Assembly (NCBI GenBank): GCA_943369485.1
Contig: CALRNH020000001.1
Coordinates: 1-64,000, forward strand
Direction of reading: 5' to 3'
DNA from: ATX-6F1 sp943369485
Lineage (GTDB): Bacteria; Cyanobacteriota; Cyanobacteriia; PCC-6307; Cyanobiaceae
Length of the DNA: 64,000 bases
Shown: positions 43,029 through 51,894 of the stretch, one piece after another
Position numbering within the stretch: the stretch's first letter is position 1
Layout of the letters: every line of letters begins with the position of its first letter
Notes under the pieces: generated by a model
What the model was told of the DNA's origin: nothing
The model's input: only the letters and a program-made list of their open reading frames with translations
Database searches by the model: none
Translations under genes and position numbers: made by a program

Positions 43029-43577
43029 ATGACCATGGTTGTCCCTGCCGCACTCCTTGCCCGCCTCAGGAGTTCACTCCTGTTCTCTTGGGCTTGGTTG
43101 CTGACCCTGAGTGTGGTGTTCGTGGTGTTTCTCGGGGCGGGGGAGCCAGTGGCTGCAGCCGATCTCCAGGTGAGCCGTGTCACATTGGAGCCTTGCCCGG
43201 CGAACGATGTGGGCACCCAGCCAGAGCTCCGCCGCGAGACGGAGGCCCGCTGTTATGCCCTGCGCGGGCAGGTGGTCAACCCGGGCTCCCGCCCTGTGGT
43301 CGACACCGATGTCTTCGCTTTGATTCTTGATGCCAGCGGCGAACCCGTGCTGCCCAACCGCTCACGGGTGGGCTCGATTGGCGATGTGCCCCCCGGTGAA
43401 TCGGAGTTCGCCCTGCGCCTGGCGGTGCCCCCTGGAACACCTGGGCCGTTCCGCTTCAGCAACGTCAAAGCCCGGGGCTTCAGCGCCCCCGTGCGCCGGC
43501 GGGCGGGCGTCGATGATGAGCTGTTGCCCCTCGAGGAGCAGCTGATAAGCGGAGAGTTCACCGCTCCAGCGGCCTAA
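43029..43577 (+). CDS. Exported beta-rich hypothetical protein
   Basis: 182 residues. Signal peptide about 15-40 (LLTLSVVFVVFLGAGEPVAA, cleaved before ADLQ). Mature part is beta-rich and reads like an immunoglobulin-like accessory domain: RCYALRGQVVNPGSRPVVDT, DVFALILDASGEPVLPNRSR and VPPGESEFALRLAVPPGTPG (an FxLYD-like pattern). Two Cys near the start of the mature region may pair. Eight bases after the HD-GYP gene, so likely in its operon. Confidence 0.65.
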   Translation: MTMVVPAALLARLRSSLLFSWAWLLTLSVVFVVFLGAGEPVAAADLQVSRVTLEPCPANDVGTQPELRRETEARCYALRGQVVNPGSRPVVDTDVFALILDASGEPVLPNRSRVGSIGDVPPGESEFALRLAVPPGTPGPFRFSNVKARGFSAPVRRRAGVDDELLPLEEQLISGEFTAPAA

Positions 43578-43949
43578 TTGTGTTGTTCCAACAGGTTGAT
43601 GCTCGCCGTACAGAAGACACGAGGTGAGGTCGCAGGATCTTCAGATCCTTGAGACGAATCGGCCGATGTGATGGTCATTTGCTCACCCGGCGACGGCCGT
43701 CAGACGAATCTCAACACTCCGCTGGCCGTGGACATCACCCATCAGGTCCTAAAGGCGGCGAACAAACGCAACGTCAGACGACTTGAGGCGCGAAGGCCGA
43801 TCGACTGCGTGGTCACCGACGCAGTGATCGCCGAAGACGATGGAGATCATCGGCTGCGCCCTTGCGCAAGGCCTCGATGGGGCAAAGAATGACGGCGATG
43901 ATCTGGAGTCAGCGATGGAAACTCAAGCTCTGACCATCGCTTCGACCCT
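43578..43949. other. 372-base spacer upstream of a PilZ gene
   Basis: No gene I can support; a 74-codon frame at 43668-43892 has no recognisable features. At its end, agcgatgg (43911-43918) and ccatcgct (43934-43941) form a perfect 8-base stem with a 15-base loop ending eight bases before the PilZ ATG, where a ribosome site would be. Confidence 0.5.
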
Positions 43950-44342
43950 ATGACCGATCCGGGTCAGCGTCGCCCCAGGCGTCACAAACGCACGCCGATG
44001 CCCAGCTCCATGGGCCTCGCATTCGAGTTCCATGCCAAGAGGGATGAAGTTCTCCATGGAAGTGTCTGGGATCTCAGCGCCGCTGGAGCTTGTCTTACTC
44101 TGCCTGGAAGGAAGCAGATTCAGATCAATTCCCAGGGATGGCTGATGATCAACCATCCCTTTCAGCATGAAGCTGTCAAACTCCTCGCACATCCATGCTG
44201 GGCGCAGTCCAGTACCAGCATCACCTTTTTTGGGCTGATCTTCAGCGAAGGGCTACTGACGAAGGGGAGCTTCCTTGATGACTACATGCGCGGATCCTGG
44301 GTCGATCAGATGGCTGTTCACCAGGTGGATCAGGCTGCCTGA
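43950..44342 (+). CDS. PilZ-domain protein
   Basis: 130 residues. An Arg-rich head RRPRRHKRTPMP supplies the RxxxR-type motif, and SVWDLSAAGACLTLPG gives the [DN]xSxxG motif of PilZ; beta strands follow to about residue 110. Likely a c-di-GMP receptor. It lies 0.9 kb after the HD-GYP gene, on the same strand. No Shine-Dalgarno is obvious; the upstream hairpin may govern translation. Confidence 0.78.
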   Translation: MTDPGQRRPRRHKRTPMPSSMGLAFEFHAKRDEVLHGSVWDLSAAGACLTLPGRKQIQINSQGWLMINHPFQHEAVKLLAHPCWAQSSTSITFFGLIFSEGLLTKGSFLDDYMRGSWVDQMAVHQVDQAA

Positions 44343-44647
44343 TTCACCAGCGGCAGAGCAAGCCGTTTGAGCCTGAACGATTGGCCCACAGAAGCGGGGG
44401 ACAGCCGCCAGCATGAGCCGCTGAGGAGGCTCGCGATGTTGCGATCATCCATTGATTGGCCGAGCTGAAGCGATCGCGCCTGCGCATCAGCCAGTGGCGA
44501 TCACTGCTCACCCTCGGCCTGCTTGCCAAAGCCTGAGCCTCATCGCGCTCGGGACACAGCCTCCACTTTGAGATCCTGGGGCTTGGGCGGCTCAGGTCGC
44601 TCAGCCTGCTGAATCAACGGATCAGAGATCCGATCGCGCCTCCCTCA
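44343..44647. other. 305-base spacer between PilZ and yggT
   Basis: No convincing gene on either strand. Contains one HIP1 palindrome GCGATCGC at 44470-44477. It lies between convergent genes, and no U-tailed terminator is obvious. Confidence 0.5.
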
Positions 44648-44938
44648 CTAGCCGAGGCCACCGCCGATCAGGGAGGCGCTGAGCCCCCCTAGCAATGACT
44701 GCACCACGTTGAGGGCAAGGAAGGCGATGATCGCCGAGAGATCCAGCCCCCCCAGGGGTGGGATCAGGCCCCGGAACACATTCAGGTAGGGGTCGGTGAT
44801 CGAACTCACCGTGGAGAGCACCGGGTTGCCCCAATCCAGGTTGGGAAACCAGCTAAGCAGCACCCGCACCAGCAGGATCAAGGTGTAGATGCTCAGCGTC
44901 TGGGCCAGCACGTTGAGCAAAAGGCTGAGAGCTTCCAT
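44648..44938 (-). CDS. YggT/Ycf19 family membrane protein
   Basis: 96 residues from the ATG at 44938, with two hydrophobic stretches. The family core YTLILLVRVLLSWFPNLDWG then NPVLSTVSSITDPYLNVFRG and LIPPLGGLDLSAIIAFLAL is complete. YggT/Ycf19 (plastid CCB3/YlmG relatives) acts in membrane protein or cytochrome b6 maturation and nucleoid positioning in plastids; the precise role in cyanobacteria is not fixed. 26 bases downstream of scpB. Confidence 0.92.
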   Translation of the reverse strand: MEALSLLLNVLAQTLSIYTLILLVRVLLSWFPNLDWGNPVLSTVSSITDPYLNVFRGLIPPLGGLDLSAIIAFLALNVVQSLLGGLSASLIGGGLG

Positions 44939-44964
44939 GGGGCGCGATCGAACGTCGTTCGACT

Positions 44965-45570
44965 CTATGCAGCCTCCGCCCAATCATCGAGGGCCTCGAA
45001 CCGCTCCTGGACCGCAGCGCTGTCCTGGGTTTCTGGTCGCCGCTGTTCAGAGGGTGCCGCAGCGTCTGAGGCCTCAGGCAGGCCCTTTCCGCTTGGCTCG
45101 TCGGCCTTGATGGCGAAGGTGCGGTGGAACTTTTCGCTCAAGCTGAGCCACGAGGAGCGGCCGTCGCTCTGCCGGCGGCGTTCGATGAATCCCTGGGCCA
45201 GCAGCTCCTTGATGTGGTCGTAGGCCCCGGAGCCCCGTAACTCCACCAGCTCAGATTGCAGCAGGCGTTTCTTGAGGGCGATCGTGGCCAGGGTGCGCAG
45301 GGAGGCGGTGGAGAGGTCCACCGGCAGCAGGTTCTGCACCAGATCCCCGAGACTCTCCCTCAGCTGGAGGCTGTAGCGCGGGCCTTCCTGGTGGATTTCC
45401 AGGGCCGTGTCCCGGTGGGCGTAGTCAGCCATCAGGGTGATCAGGGCCAACTCCGCCGGCTCACGACCCACGCCGGCGATCTCCGCCAATTCAGCGAGGC
45501 TGAGGGGGCGACCCTTCAGGTAGAGGATGGCCTCGAGGTGGGCCGGAAGGGAGAGGGATTCGCTGGGCAT
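44965..45570 (-). CDS. scpB: Segregation and condensation protein B
   Basis: 201 residues. Partner of ScpA and SMC in chromosome condensation. Two winged-helix domains are visible: HLEAILYLKGRPLSLAELAE (start) and LRTLATIALKKRLLQSELVE followed by IKELLAQGFIERRRQSDGRS. The C-terminal 45 residues are acidic and Ala-rich, extending the usual core. Followed by yggT on the same strand. Confidence 0.92.
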   Translation of the reverse strand: MPSESLSLPAHLEAILYLKGRPLSLAELAEIAGVGREPAELALITLMADYAHRDTALEIHQEGPRYSLQLRESLGDLVQNLLPVDLSTASLRTLATIALKKRLLQSELVELRGSGAYDHIKELLAQGFIERRRQSDGRSSWLSLSEKFHRTFAIKADEPSGKGLPEASDAAAPSEQRRPETQDSAAVQERFEALDDWAEAA

Positions 45571-45619
45571 GGTTCAGCGCCAGCAGGACTGTTCCGCACC
45601 GTACCGCAAGCGAACCGGC

Positions 45620-47185
45620 TCAGGCCAGGGCGGGCCTGGGTAATGTGTTCGGTCCCAGGAACAGCCGGTAGGCGGGGTTGTTCGTCTCGTCCCAGTGGCG
45701 GTAGGCCAGGCTCTCCAGGAAGCGGCTCCAGGCCTGGCGATCCTGCGCGCTCACCTGCACGCCCACCACGATCCGGCCCACATCCGCCCCGTGGTTGCGG
45801 TAATGGAAAATGCTGATCGTCCAGTTGGGGTGCAGGGCGTTGACGAACGCCATCAGGGCTCCGGGCCGCTCAGGGAACTCAAAGCGGTAAAGAAGCTCTT
45901 CGACCTGCTCGCCGGAAGAGCCTGCCCCCTCGACCAGCGGCAACCGGCCCCCCACCATGTGGCGCAGGTGCAGCTTGGCCAGTTCGTTCCCGCTCAGGTC
46001 GAGGCAGGGGAACCCGGCCGCCTCCAGCTCCGCCGTCAGGCGTTGGCTGTCGTCGTGGCCCTGGATCTGCACCCCCAGGAAGATATGGGCGGTCCGGGAA
46101 TCGGCCATGCGATAGCTGAATTCCGTGAGGCTGCGGGAACCCAGCGCCTCGCAGAGACGCCTCAGGCTGCCGGGCCGCTCGGGGATTTCCACCGCCAGCA
46201 TGGCCTCGCGCTCCTCCCCCAGCTCGGCCCGTTCGGCCACGAAGCGCAGGCGATCGAAGTTCATGTTGGCCCCGCAGGCCACGGCCACCAGGGTCTTGCC
46301 CTGGAGCCCCCGCCGCAGCACATCCGCCTTCATCCCCGCCACAGACAGGGCGCCGGCGGGTTCGAGGATCGAACGGGTGTCTTCGAAGACGTCCTTGATG
46401 GCGGCGCAGATCTCATCGGTGGTCACCGTCACCATGGCGTCCACATGCTCCTGGGCCAGGGCGAAGGTGTGCTCCCCCACCCGGTGAACGGCCACACCGT
46501 CCGCGAACAGGCCCACCTGCTCCAGGCTCACCCGCTGGCCTGCGGCCAGGGAGCGGGTCATCGCATCGGCATCGACGGGTTCGACCCCGATCACCTCCAC
46601 CTGGGGCCAGAGGCTTTTCACGTAGGCGGCGATGCCGGCGATCAGCCCGCCGCCGCCGACGGCCACGTAGATGGCATCGGGGGGAGTGGAGCACTGACGC
46701 AGGATCTCCAGACCAATGGTGCCCTGGCCGGCGATCACCTCGGGGTCATCGAAGGGATGGATGAAGCTGAGGCCCCGCTCCAGCTCCAGGCGCCTGGCCT
46801 CGATGTAGGCCGCGTCGTAGGTGTCGCCGTGGAGCACCACCTCGGCTCCGCGGGCGGCCACCGAACGCACCTTCATCTCCGGTGTGGTGACCGGCATCAC
46901 GATCACCGACGTGCAGCCGAGTTTCTGGGCCGCCAGGGCCACCCCCTGGGCATGGTTTCCGGCGCTGGCGGCAATCACCCCCCGGGCGCGCTCGGCCGCC
47001 GAGAGGCCCACCATCTTGTTGTAGGCGCCGCGCAGCTTGAAGGAGAAGACCGGTTGGAGGTCTTCCCGCTTCAACAGCACCGTGTTGCCCAGGCGCGTGG
47101 AGAGGTTCGGGGCGGGATCGAGGGGAGATTCGATCGCCACGTCGTAGACCCTGGCCCTCAGGATCCGCTGCAGGTAGTCGCTCAT
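45620..47185 (-). CDS. ilvA: Threonine deaminase, biosynthetic
   Basis: Threonine to 2-oxobutanoate, first step of isoleucine synthesis. 521 residues from the ATG at 47185. PLP-binding Lys in PVFSFKLRGAYNKMVGLS, the Ser/Thr dehydratase context AASAGNHAQGVALAAQKLG, Gly-rich phosphate loop VAVGGGGLIAGIAAYV. Two C-terminal ACT-like regulatory repeats (about 335-420 and 430-515, each with RPGxL/M) mark the isoleucine-inhibited long form rather than a catabolic enzyme. Divergent from dxs, 104 bases between starts. Confidence 0.96.
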   Translation of the reverse strand: MSDYLQRILRARVYDVAIESPLDPAPNLSTRLGNTVLLKREDLQPVFSFKLRGAYNKMVGLSAAERARGVIAASAGNHAQGVALAAQKLGCTSVIVMPVTTPEMKVRSVAARGAEVVLHGDTYDAAYIEARRLELERGLSFIHPFDDPEVIAGQGTIGLEILRQCSTPPDAIYVAVGGGGLIAGIAAYVKSLWPQVEVIGVEPVDADAMTRSLAAGQRVSLEQVGLFADGVAVHRVGEHTFALAQEHVDAMVTVTTDEICAAIKDVFEDTRSILEPAGALSVAGMKADVLRRGLQGKTLVAVACGANMNFDRLRFVAERAELGEEREAMLAVEIPERPGSLRRLCEALGSRSLTEFSYRMADSRTAHIFLGVQIQGHDDSQRLTAELEAAGFPCLDLSGNELAKLHLRHMVGGRLPLVEGAGSSGEQVEELLYRFEFPERPGALMAFVNALHPNWTISIFHYRNHGADVGRIVVGVQVSAQDRQAWSRFLESLAYRHWDETNNPAYRLFLGPNTLPRPALA

Positions 47186-47289
47186 CACGCCAGTGTGCCA
47201 AGGGCCCGTCCCTCCCTCTCGAAACGGTGACTGATGCCCCCGGCGGCCCTGAGAGAGGCCGTAGATTGAGTGGATCGGAACGGTTGCGA

Positions 47290-49200
47290 ATGCATCTCAG
47301 TGAGCTGAGCCATCCGAATCAGTTGCATGGGCTCAGCGTTGCTGAACTCGAGGCGATCGCCCGCCAGATTCGCGAGAAGCATCTGGAGGTGGTGTCCACC
47401 AGCGGCGGCCACCTGGGCCCTGGTCTGGGGGTGGTGGAGCTCACGTTGGCCCTCTATCAGACCCTCGACCTGGACCACGACCGGGTGGTCTGGGATGTGG
47501 GTCACCAGGCCTATCCCCACAAGCTGATCACCGGTCGCTACAACCAGTTCCATACCCTGCGCCAGCAGGCCGGTGTGGCGGGCTATCTCAAGCGCTCAGA
47601 GAGTCGTTTTGATCATTTCGGGGCCGGCCACGCCTCCACCAGCATCTCGGCCGCCCTGGGGATGGCTCTGGCCCGCGACCGTCGTGGCGAAGACTTCAAG
47701 TGCGTGGCCGTGATCGGTGATGGGGCCCTCACCGGCGGCATGGCCCTGGAGGCCATCAACCACGCCGGTCACCTCCCCCACACCAGGTTGTTGGTCGTGC
47801 TCAACGACAACGACATGTCGATCAGCCCACCGGTGGGGGCCCTTTCCACCTACCTCAACCGCATGCGACTGAGCCCGCCGCTGCAGTTTCTCTCCGGCAA
47901 CGCTGAGGAGGCGATCAAGCACCTTCCCTTCCTGCATGGGGAGCTCCCAAGCGAGCTCAGGACCCTCAAAGAGAGCATGAAGCGGCTGGCGGTACCCAAG
48001 GTGGGCGCGGTGTTCGAGGAGCTGGGCTTCACCTACATGGGCCCGATTGACGGTCACAACATCGCCGAAATGGTGCGCACCTTCCAGGCGGCCCATCGCA
48101 GCGAGGGGCCGGTGCTGGTGCACGTGGCCACCACCAAGGGCAAGGGCTACCCCTACGCCGAGGCCGATCAGGTGGGCTACCACGCCCAGTCGGCCTTCGA
48201 TCTGAAAACCGGCAAGGCCTTCCCCTCCAGCAAGCCCAAGCCCCCCAGCTACAGCAAGGTCTTCGGCCAGACCCTGGTCAAGATCTGCGAGCAGGACCCC
48301 ACCGTGGTGGGCATCACCGCCGCCATGGCCACCGGCACAGGTCTCGATCTGCTGGAGAAGGCCCTGCCGAAGCAGTACTTCGATGTGGGCATCGCCGAGC
48401 AGCACGCTGTCACCATGGCCGCCGGCATGGCCACGGCCGGCCTCAAGCCGGTGGTGGCGATCTACAGCACTTTTCTGCAGCGGGCTTTCGACCAGCTCAT
48501 CCACGATGTGGGCATCCAGAACCTGCCGGTCACCTTCGTGCTCGATCGGGCCGGCATCGTCGGGGCCGATGGCCCCACCCACCAGGGCCAGTACGACATC
48601 AGCTACCTACGGGCCGTCCCCAACTTCACGGTCATGGCCCCCAAGGACGAGGCCGAACTGCAGCGCATGTTGGTGACGTCCATTCAGCACAGCGGCCCCT
48701 GCGCGATCCGCTTCCCACGCGGCGAGGGCGAAGGGGTTCCGCTCATGGAGGAGGGTTGGGAGCCCTTGGAGATCGGCCGGGCCGAGCAGCTCGCCGACGG
48801 CGATGATCTGCTGATCGTGGCCTACGGGGCCATGGTGGCGCCGGCCATGGCCACCGCTGGCCTGCTCCAGGAGCAGGGGGTGCGAGCCTCGGTGATCAAC
48901 GCCCGTTTCCTTCGGCCCCTCGATGAGGCCCTGATCGCCCCCATGGCCCGGCGCATCGGCCGTCTGGTGACCATGGAAGAAGGCGCCCTGGCCGGCGGTT
49001 TTGGTGCCGCGGTGGTGGAGGCCCTCAGTGATTTGGAGGTACTGGTGCCCACCTTGCGCATCGGCATCCCTGATCAACTCGTCGACCACGCCAGTCCGGA
49101 CCAGAGCAAGAAGGCCCTGGGGCTCACACCAGTTCAGATGGCCAATCGGATTCTGGAGCGGTTCGGGGCCGCGATTCGCCGCCAGCCTCTGGTCGTTTGA
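47290..49200 (+). CDS. dxs: 1-deoxy-D-xylulose-5-phosphate synthase
   Basis: Entry enzyme of the MEP isoprenoid pathway (pyruvate + GAP to DXP), feeding carotenoids, phytol and quinones. 636 residues from the ATG at 47290; upstream in-frame starts at 47227 lie outside the conserved N-terminus MHLSELSHPNQLHGLS. TPP site GDGALTGGMALEAINHAGHL with LNDNDMSIS; GAGHASTSISAALGMA; transketolase-like catalytic region AEQHAVTMAAGMATAGLKP and DRAGIVGADGPTHQG. Coupled to the FAD reductase gene by a TTGA overlap. Confidence 0.97.
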   Translation: MHLSELSHPNQLHGLSVAELEAIARQIREKHLEVVSTSGGHLGPGLGVVELTLALYQTLDLDHDRVVWDVGHQAYPHKLITGRYNQFHTLRQQAGVAGYLKRSESRFDHFGAGHASTSISAALGMALARDRRGEDFKCVAVIGDGALTGGMALEAINHAGHLPHTRLLVVLNDNDMSISPPVGALSTYLNRMRLSPPLQFLSGNAEEAIKHLPFLHGELPSELRTLKESMKRLAVPKVGAVFEELGFTYMGPIDGHNIAEMVRTFQAAHRSEGPVLVHVATTKGKGYPYAEADQVGYHAQSAFDLKTGKAFPSSKPKPPSYSKVFGQTLVKICEQDPTVVGITAAMATGTGLDLLEKALPKQYFDVGIAEQHAVTMAAGMATAGLKPVVAIYSTFLQRAFDQLIHDVGIQNLPVTFVLDRAGIVGADGPTHQGQYDISYLRAVPNFTVMAPKDEAELQRMLVTSIQHSGPCAIRFPRGEGEGVPLMEEGWEPLEIGRAEQLADGDDLLIVAYGAMVAPAMATAGLLQEQGVRASVINARFLRPLDEALIAPMARRIGRLVTMEEGALAGGFGAAVVEALSDLEVLVPTLRIGIPDQLVDHASPDQSKKALGLTPVQMANRILERFGAAIRRQPLVV

Positions 49201-50408
49201 GTTCGCCGCCATCGCTCCGCTGCCAGGTGCTGGTGGTGGGATCCGGTCCGGCGGGGGCTGATCTGGCAAGGCGCCTCGCCCGCGCCCAGGTGGAGGTGCT
49301 GCTGGTGGACCGCACGGGCGACCTGCGTCAGGGGGCTTTCAGCAGTGCCGCCCTTCCCCTGGCGGCCCTGGAACGCCTGGAGCTTCCCGCCCAGGTGGTG
49401 GCGAGCCGCTGGAGCCAGTGGCAGTTGCTGGGGCCCGGCGACCAGCGGCGCGGGTGGGCCTCCGATCGCCCTTTGGGGGCGGTGCTGGAGTTCGGCGCCC
49501 TGCGCCAGTGGCTCGCGGATGAAGCCCGCGGCTGGGGTGCCGATCTGCTGCTGGGAGCCACGGCCCAAGGGAGCCAGCCCGCCAGTGCAGGGATGTGCAC
49601 GCGCCTTCGTCTCGCCGGAAGAGGCTCCACCGAGGTGATCAGTGATTGGGTGGTCGATGCCACCGGTCAGGAGCGCGGTCTGATCGGCGAACCAGCCCCT
49701 GGCCGCGGTCCACTGGTGGAGGGCCTGGGGGTGGAGTGGCTGATTGAGCTGCCACCGGAACGCTGGCAGCCCTGGGCCGATCGGCTCAGTTTCTGCCTCG
49801 GCTCCGATTGGGTCCCCCAGGGCTACGGCTGGGTGTTTCCGATGCAGCCAGGCCAGCTGAAGGTGGGTGTGTGCCGCTTGATCGATCCGGCGCGCCCCCA
49901 GCCAGCCCTCGGGCCCTTGCTCGCACGGCTGATCAACCGGTTGGACCTGGGAGAACACCGGGTGCTGGATCGCCATGGCGGCCTGATTCGCAGCACCATC
50001 GCCCGCCGGGAGAGCCATCGCCGCGGCCGTCTGATTGCCCTCGGGGATGCCGTCAGCACCGCCAACCTGTTGGGGGGAGAGGGCATACGCCACGCCATGA
50101 CCAGCAGCGAGCTGCTGGCGCCGTTGCTGGCTGAGGCCCTGCGGCATCCGGCTCGGGCCGAGCCTCTGATCGATGTCTATCCGAAACGCCTGCGCCGGGC
50201 CCTCGGCTGGCGCTGGGGTCTGAGCGGCCGCCTGGCGCGGCGCACCTGGCTGGGGTTGAGGGATTCGAAGGCCGACCGGAGTCTCGACGGGCTGCTCAGG
50301 GGCCTTGAACGCAAAAACAGGGCAGAGGATCTCTCTGCCCTGCTGTTTGACTACCGCTTCGAGCGTTACGGGCTGCGGGCGGTGCCTGATCTGTTGGGCT
50401 GGCGCTGA
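49197..50408 (+). CDS. FAD-dependent reductase, geranylgeranyl-reductase/lycopene-cyclase-like
   Basis: 403 residues from a TTG that overlaps the dxs stop. FAD site CQVLVVGSGPAGADLARRLA (GxGxxG), then QGYGWVFPMQPGQLKVGVCR and the C-terminal FAD motif LIALGDAVSTANLLGGEGIR followed by HAMTSSELLAPLLAEAL, the pattern of geranylgeranyl reductase and related flavoproteins. Coupling with dxs supports an isoprenoid substrate. It is not ChlP itself as I know it; a second, paralogous reductase or cyclase is likely. Confidence 0.8.
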   Translation: MSSPPSLRCQVLVVGSGPAGADLARRLARAQVEVLLVDRTGDLRQGAFSSAALPLAALERLELPAQVVASRWSQWQLLGPGDQRRGWASDRPLGAVLEFGALRQWLADEARGWGADLLLGATAQGSQPASAGMCTRLRLAGRGSTEVISDWVVDATGQERGLIGEPAPGRGPLVEGLGVEWLIELPPERWQPWADRLSFCLGSDWVPQGYGWVFPMQPGQLKVGVCRLIDPARPQPALGPLLARLINRLDLGEHRVLDRHGGLIRSTIARRESHRRGRLIALGDAVSTANLLGGEGIRHAMTSSELLAPLLAEALRHPARAEPLIDVYPKRLRRALGWRWGLSGRLARRTWLGLRDSKADRSLDGLLRGLERKNRAEDLSALLFDYRFERYGLRAVPDLLGWR

Positions 50409-50429
50409 GGCCCCAGGGGAGCCTGGAAT

Positions 50430-50690
50430 TCAGAGCACGCCGCGGGCGGCCAGACCCTGGATGGCGCCGATGCCGAAGATGTGACCCAGGCTGGTGGTGG
50501 CCAGCAGGGCGGCGTGGCTCATGCCGCCGAAGAATTGGGAGTTGGGCAGTTTGGCGCCCACGTTGGGTTGCTGGATCGTGGCCTTGCCGATGCCAATGGC
50601 GATCACGTTGGCGACGATCATCACCAGGGCCACTTTCGGCGACCAGGAGAGCGAGGCGGGGGCGATGGCCAGGAGTGGTGCGATCATCAT
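50430..50690 (-). CDS. psaK: Photosystem I reaction centre subunit PsaK
   Basis: 86 residues (or 85 from the second Met). Two transmembrane helices joined by a stromal loop; recognisable are MIVANVIAIGIGKATIQQPN, VGAKLPNSQFFGGMSHAALL and ATTSLGHIFGIGAIQGLAARG. PsaK lies at the edge of PSI and contacts antenna complexes. 63 bases separate its start from the GluR0-like gene upstream; a promoter of its own probably lies there or within that gene. Confidence 0.95.
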   Translation of the reverse strand: MMIAPLLAIAPASLSWSPKVALVMIVANVIAIGIGKATIQQPNVGAKLPNSQFFGGMSHAALLATTSLGHIFGIGAIQGLAARGVL

Positions 50691-50753
50691 TTTGGGAGCG
50701 ACGACCCATCTTCCGGGTGTTCCCCAGCGTCGTGAAGCGCGCTTAAGACTTGT

Positions 50754-51887
50754 TCATCGCCCGGTGGCACTCCCCGCCGCTGCGATCGCGCTCCGGCGCA
50801 GGCTGGCCACGGCGCCGCTCCCTTTGAGCGCGCTGATCGCGAGGTCGATGCGGTCGGTGACTGACTCTGATAAGGCCGGGCTGTAGGCGAAGGCCTGAGA
50901 CTCGGGACGGATGCCACGCATCACCAGTTCCAGGCGGCTCCGATCCAGTCCCTGGAGCACATACTCCAATTGCAGATCGTCGGCCAGCACGGCATCGGTT
51001 AGTCCACCTGTGATCAGTCGTCCGGCATCGCTCACCCGCGGCAGGGGCACGATCTGGATCGCTGGCCGGGCGCCCAGTTGATTGAGCTCAAGCAGGAGCT
51101 GCTCACTGATGCTGCCCGGCCTTGCCGCAACTCGCTTTCCTCCCAGATCAGCTAGGGAGCGGATGCTGCCACCGCCGATGCTCTGGGGTGCCCGCACGAC
51201 GTTCACGGTGACGTAGCTCACCAACAACGAGGCCGCCACGATGCGGATCAGATAACTCAACAGCACCAGGCTGTGCCCCCGGGTGGTGGTGGCCACGGTG
51301 TTGGTGCCGGGTCCGGTGGCCAGGATCTGGAAATCCCTGGCGAAACTGCGGCGCCATCCCCGCTGCGTGGTTTCGGGGTTGGTTCCATGGCCTTCGACCC
51401 ACCACAGCAAGACCGTGACAACCAGGATGGCCACGAGAAAACCACCCAGAAGCTGTAGCAGTTCCGGAGCCAAAAGGGCGGCCACGATTGCCTGACCGAG
51501 GGCCAGGCGATCGCGGCGCACCAGCAACGACTGGCCGCCTTCCTGGATCGGCAGGCTGAAGCGGTAGCGCTTGAGCCGCTCCGGGGAGATGTTCAGGCAG
51601 CCCACGGCCACATCGATGACCCCGCGATCGGCGGCCTGCAGCAGGGCCGACGTGGTGGGCCAGGCACTGAACACGTAGGGCAGGTCCTCGCGGCTGGCCA
51701 GCTGTTGCCACAATTCCACTGCGAATCCCTTCCAGACATCGTCCTGGCGGAAATTGCAGGGCTGGGAGCCATCGGTCACCCCCACGCGCAGCACCGAGGC
51801 GGCTTCCGCGCTTACCCCCGCGGCCACTGGCATCAGCGTCAGCCCCGTGGCTGTCAGGGCCAACACCAGCCTGCGGAGGCGCTTCAT
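50754..51887 (-). CDS. GluR0-like ligand-gated channel/receptor lacking a K+ filter
   Basis: 377 residues. Signal peptide (1-29), then a solute-binding domain split in two: lobe 1 about 30-125 (VLRVGVTDGSQPCNFRQDDV, VDVAVGCLNISPERLKRYRF-like) and lobe 2 about 230-365 (SIRSLADLGGKRVAARPGSI, LTDAVLADDLQLEYVLQGL). Between them lie helix 1 (about 138-163), a re-entrant loop and helix 2 (about 205-228). This is the architecture of prokaryotic glutamate receptor GluR0. The pore loop reads ILATGPGTNTVATTTRGHSL and has no TVGYGD potassium filter, so ion selectivity is unknown and it may be non-selective or non-conducting. Confidence 0.8.
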   Translation of the reverse strand: MKRLRRLVLALTATGLTLMPVAAGVSAEAASVLRVGVTDGSQPCNFRQDDVWKGFAVELWQQLASREDLPYVFSAWPTTSALLQAADRGVIDVAVGCLNISPERLKRYRFSLPIQEGGQSLLVRRDRLALGQAIVAALLAPELLQLLGGFLVAILVVTVLLWWVEGHGTNPETTQRGWRRSFARDFQILATGPGTNTVATTTRGHSLVLLSYLIRIVAASLLVSYVTVNVVRAPQSIGGGSIRSLADLGGKRVAARPGSISEQLLLELNQLGARPAIQIVPLPRVSDAGRLITGGLTDAVLADDLQLEYVLQGLDRSRLELVMRGIRPESQAFAYSPALSESVTDRIDLAISALKGSGAVASLRRSAIAAAGSATGR

Positions 51888-51894
51888 GGATTGC

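Noticed and set aside
43668..43892. 74-codon frame in the spacer before the PilZ gene
   Set aside because: No ribosome site, no motif and no neighbour support; kept only as part of the spacer description.
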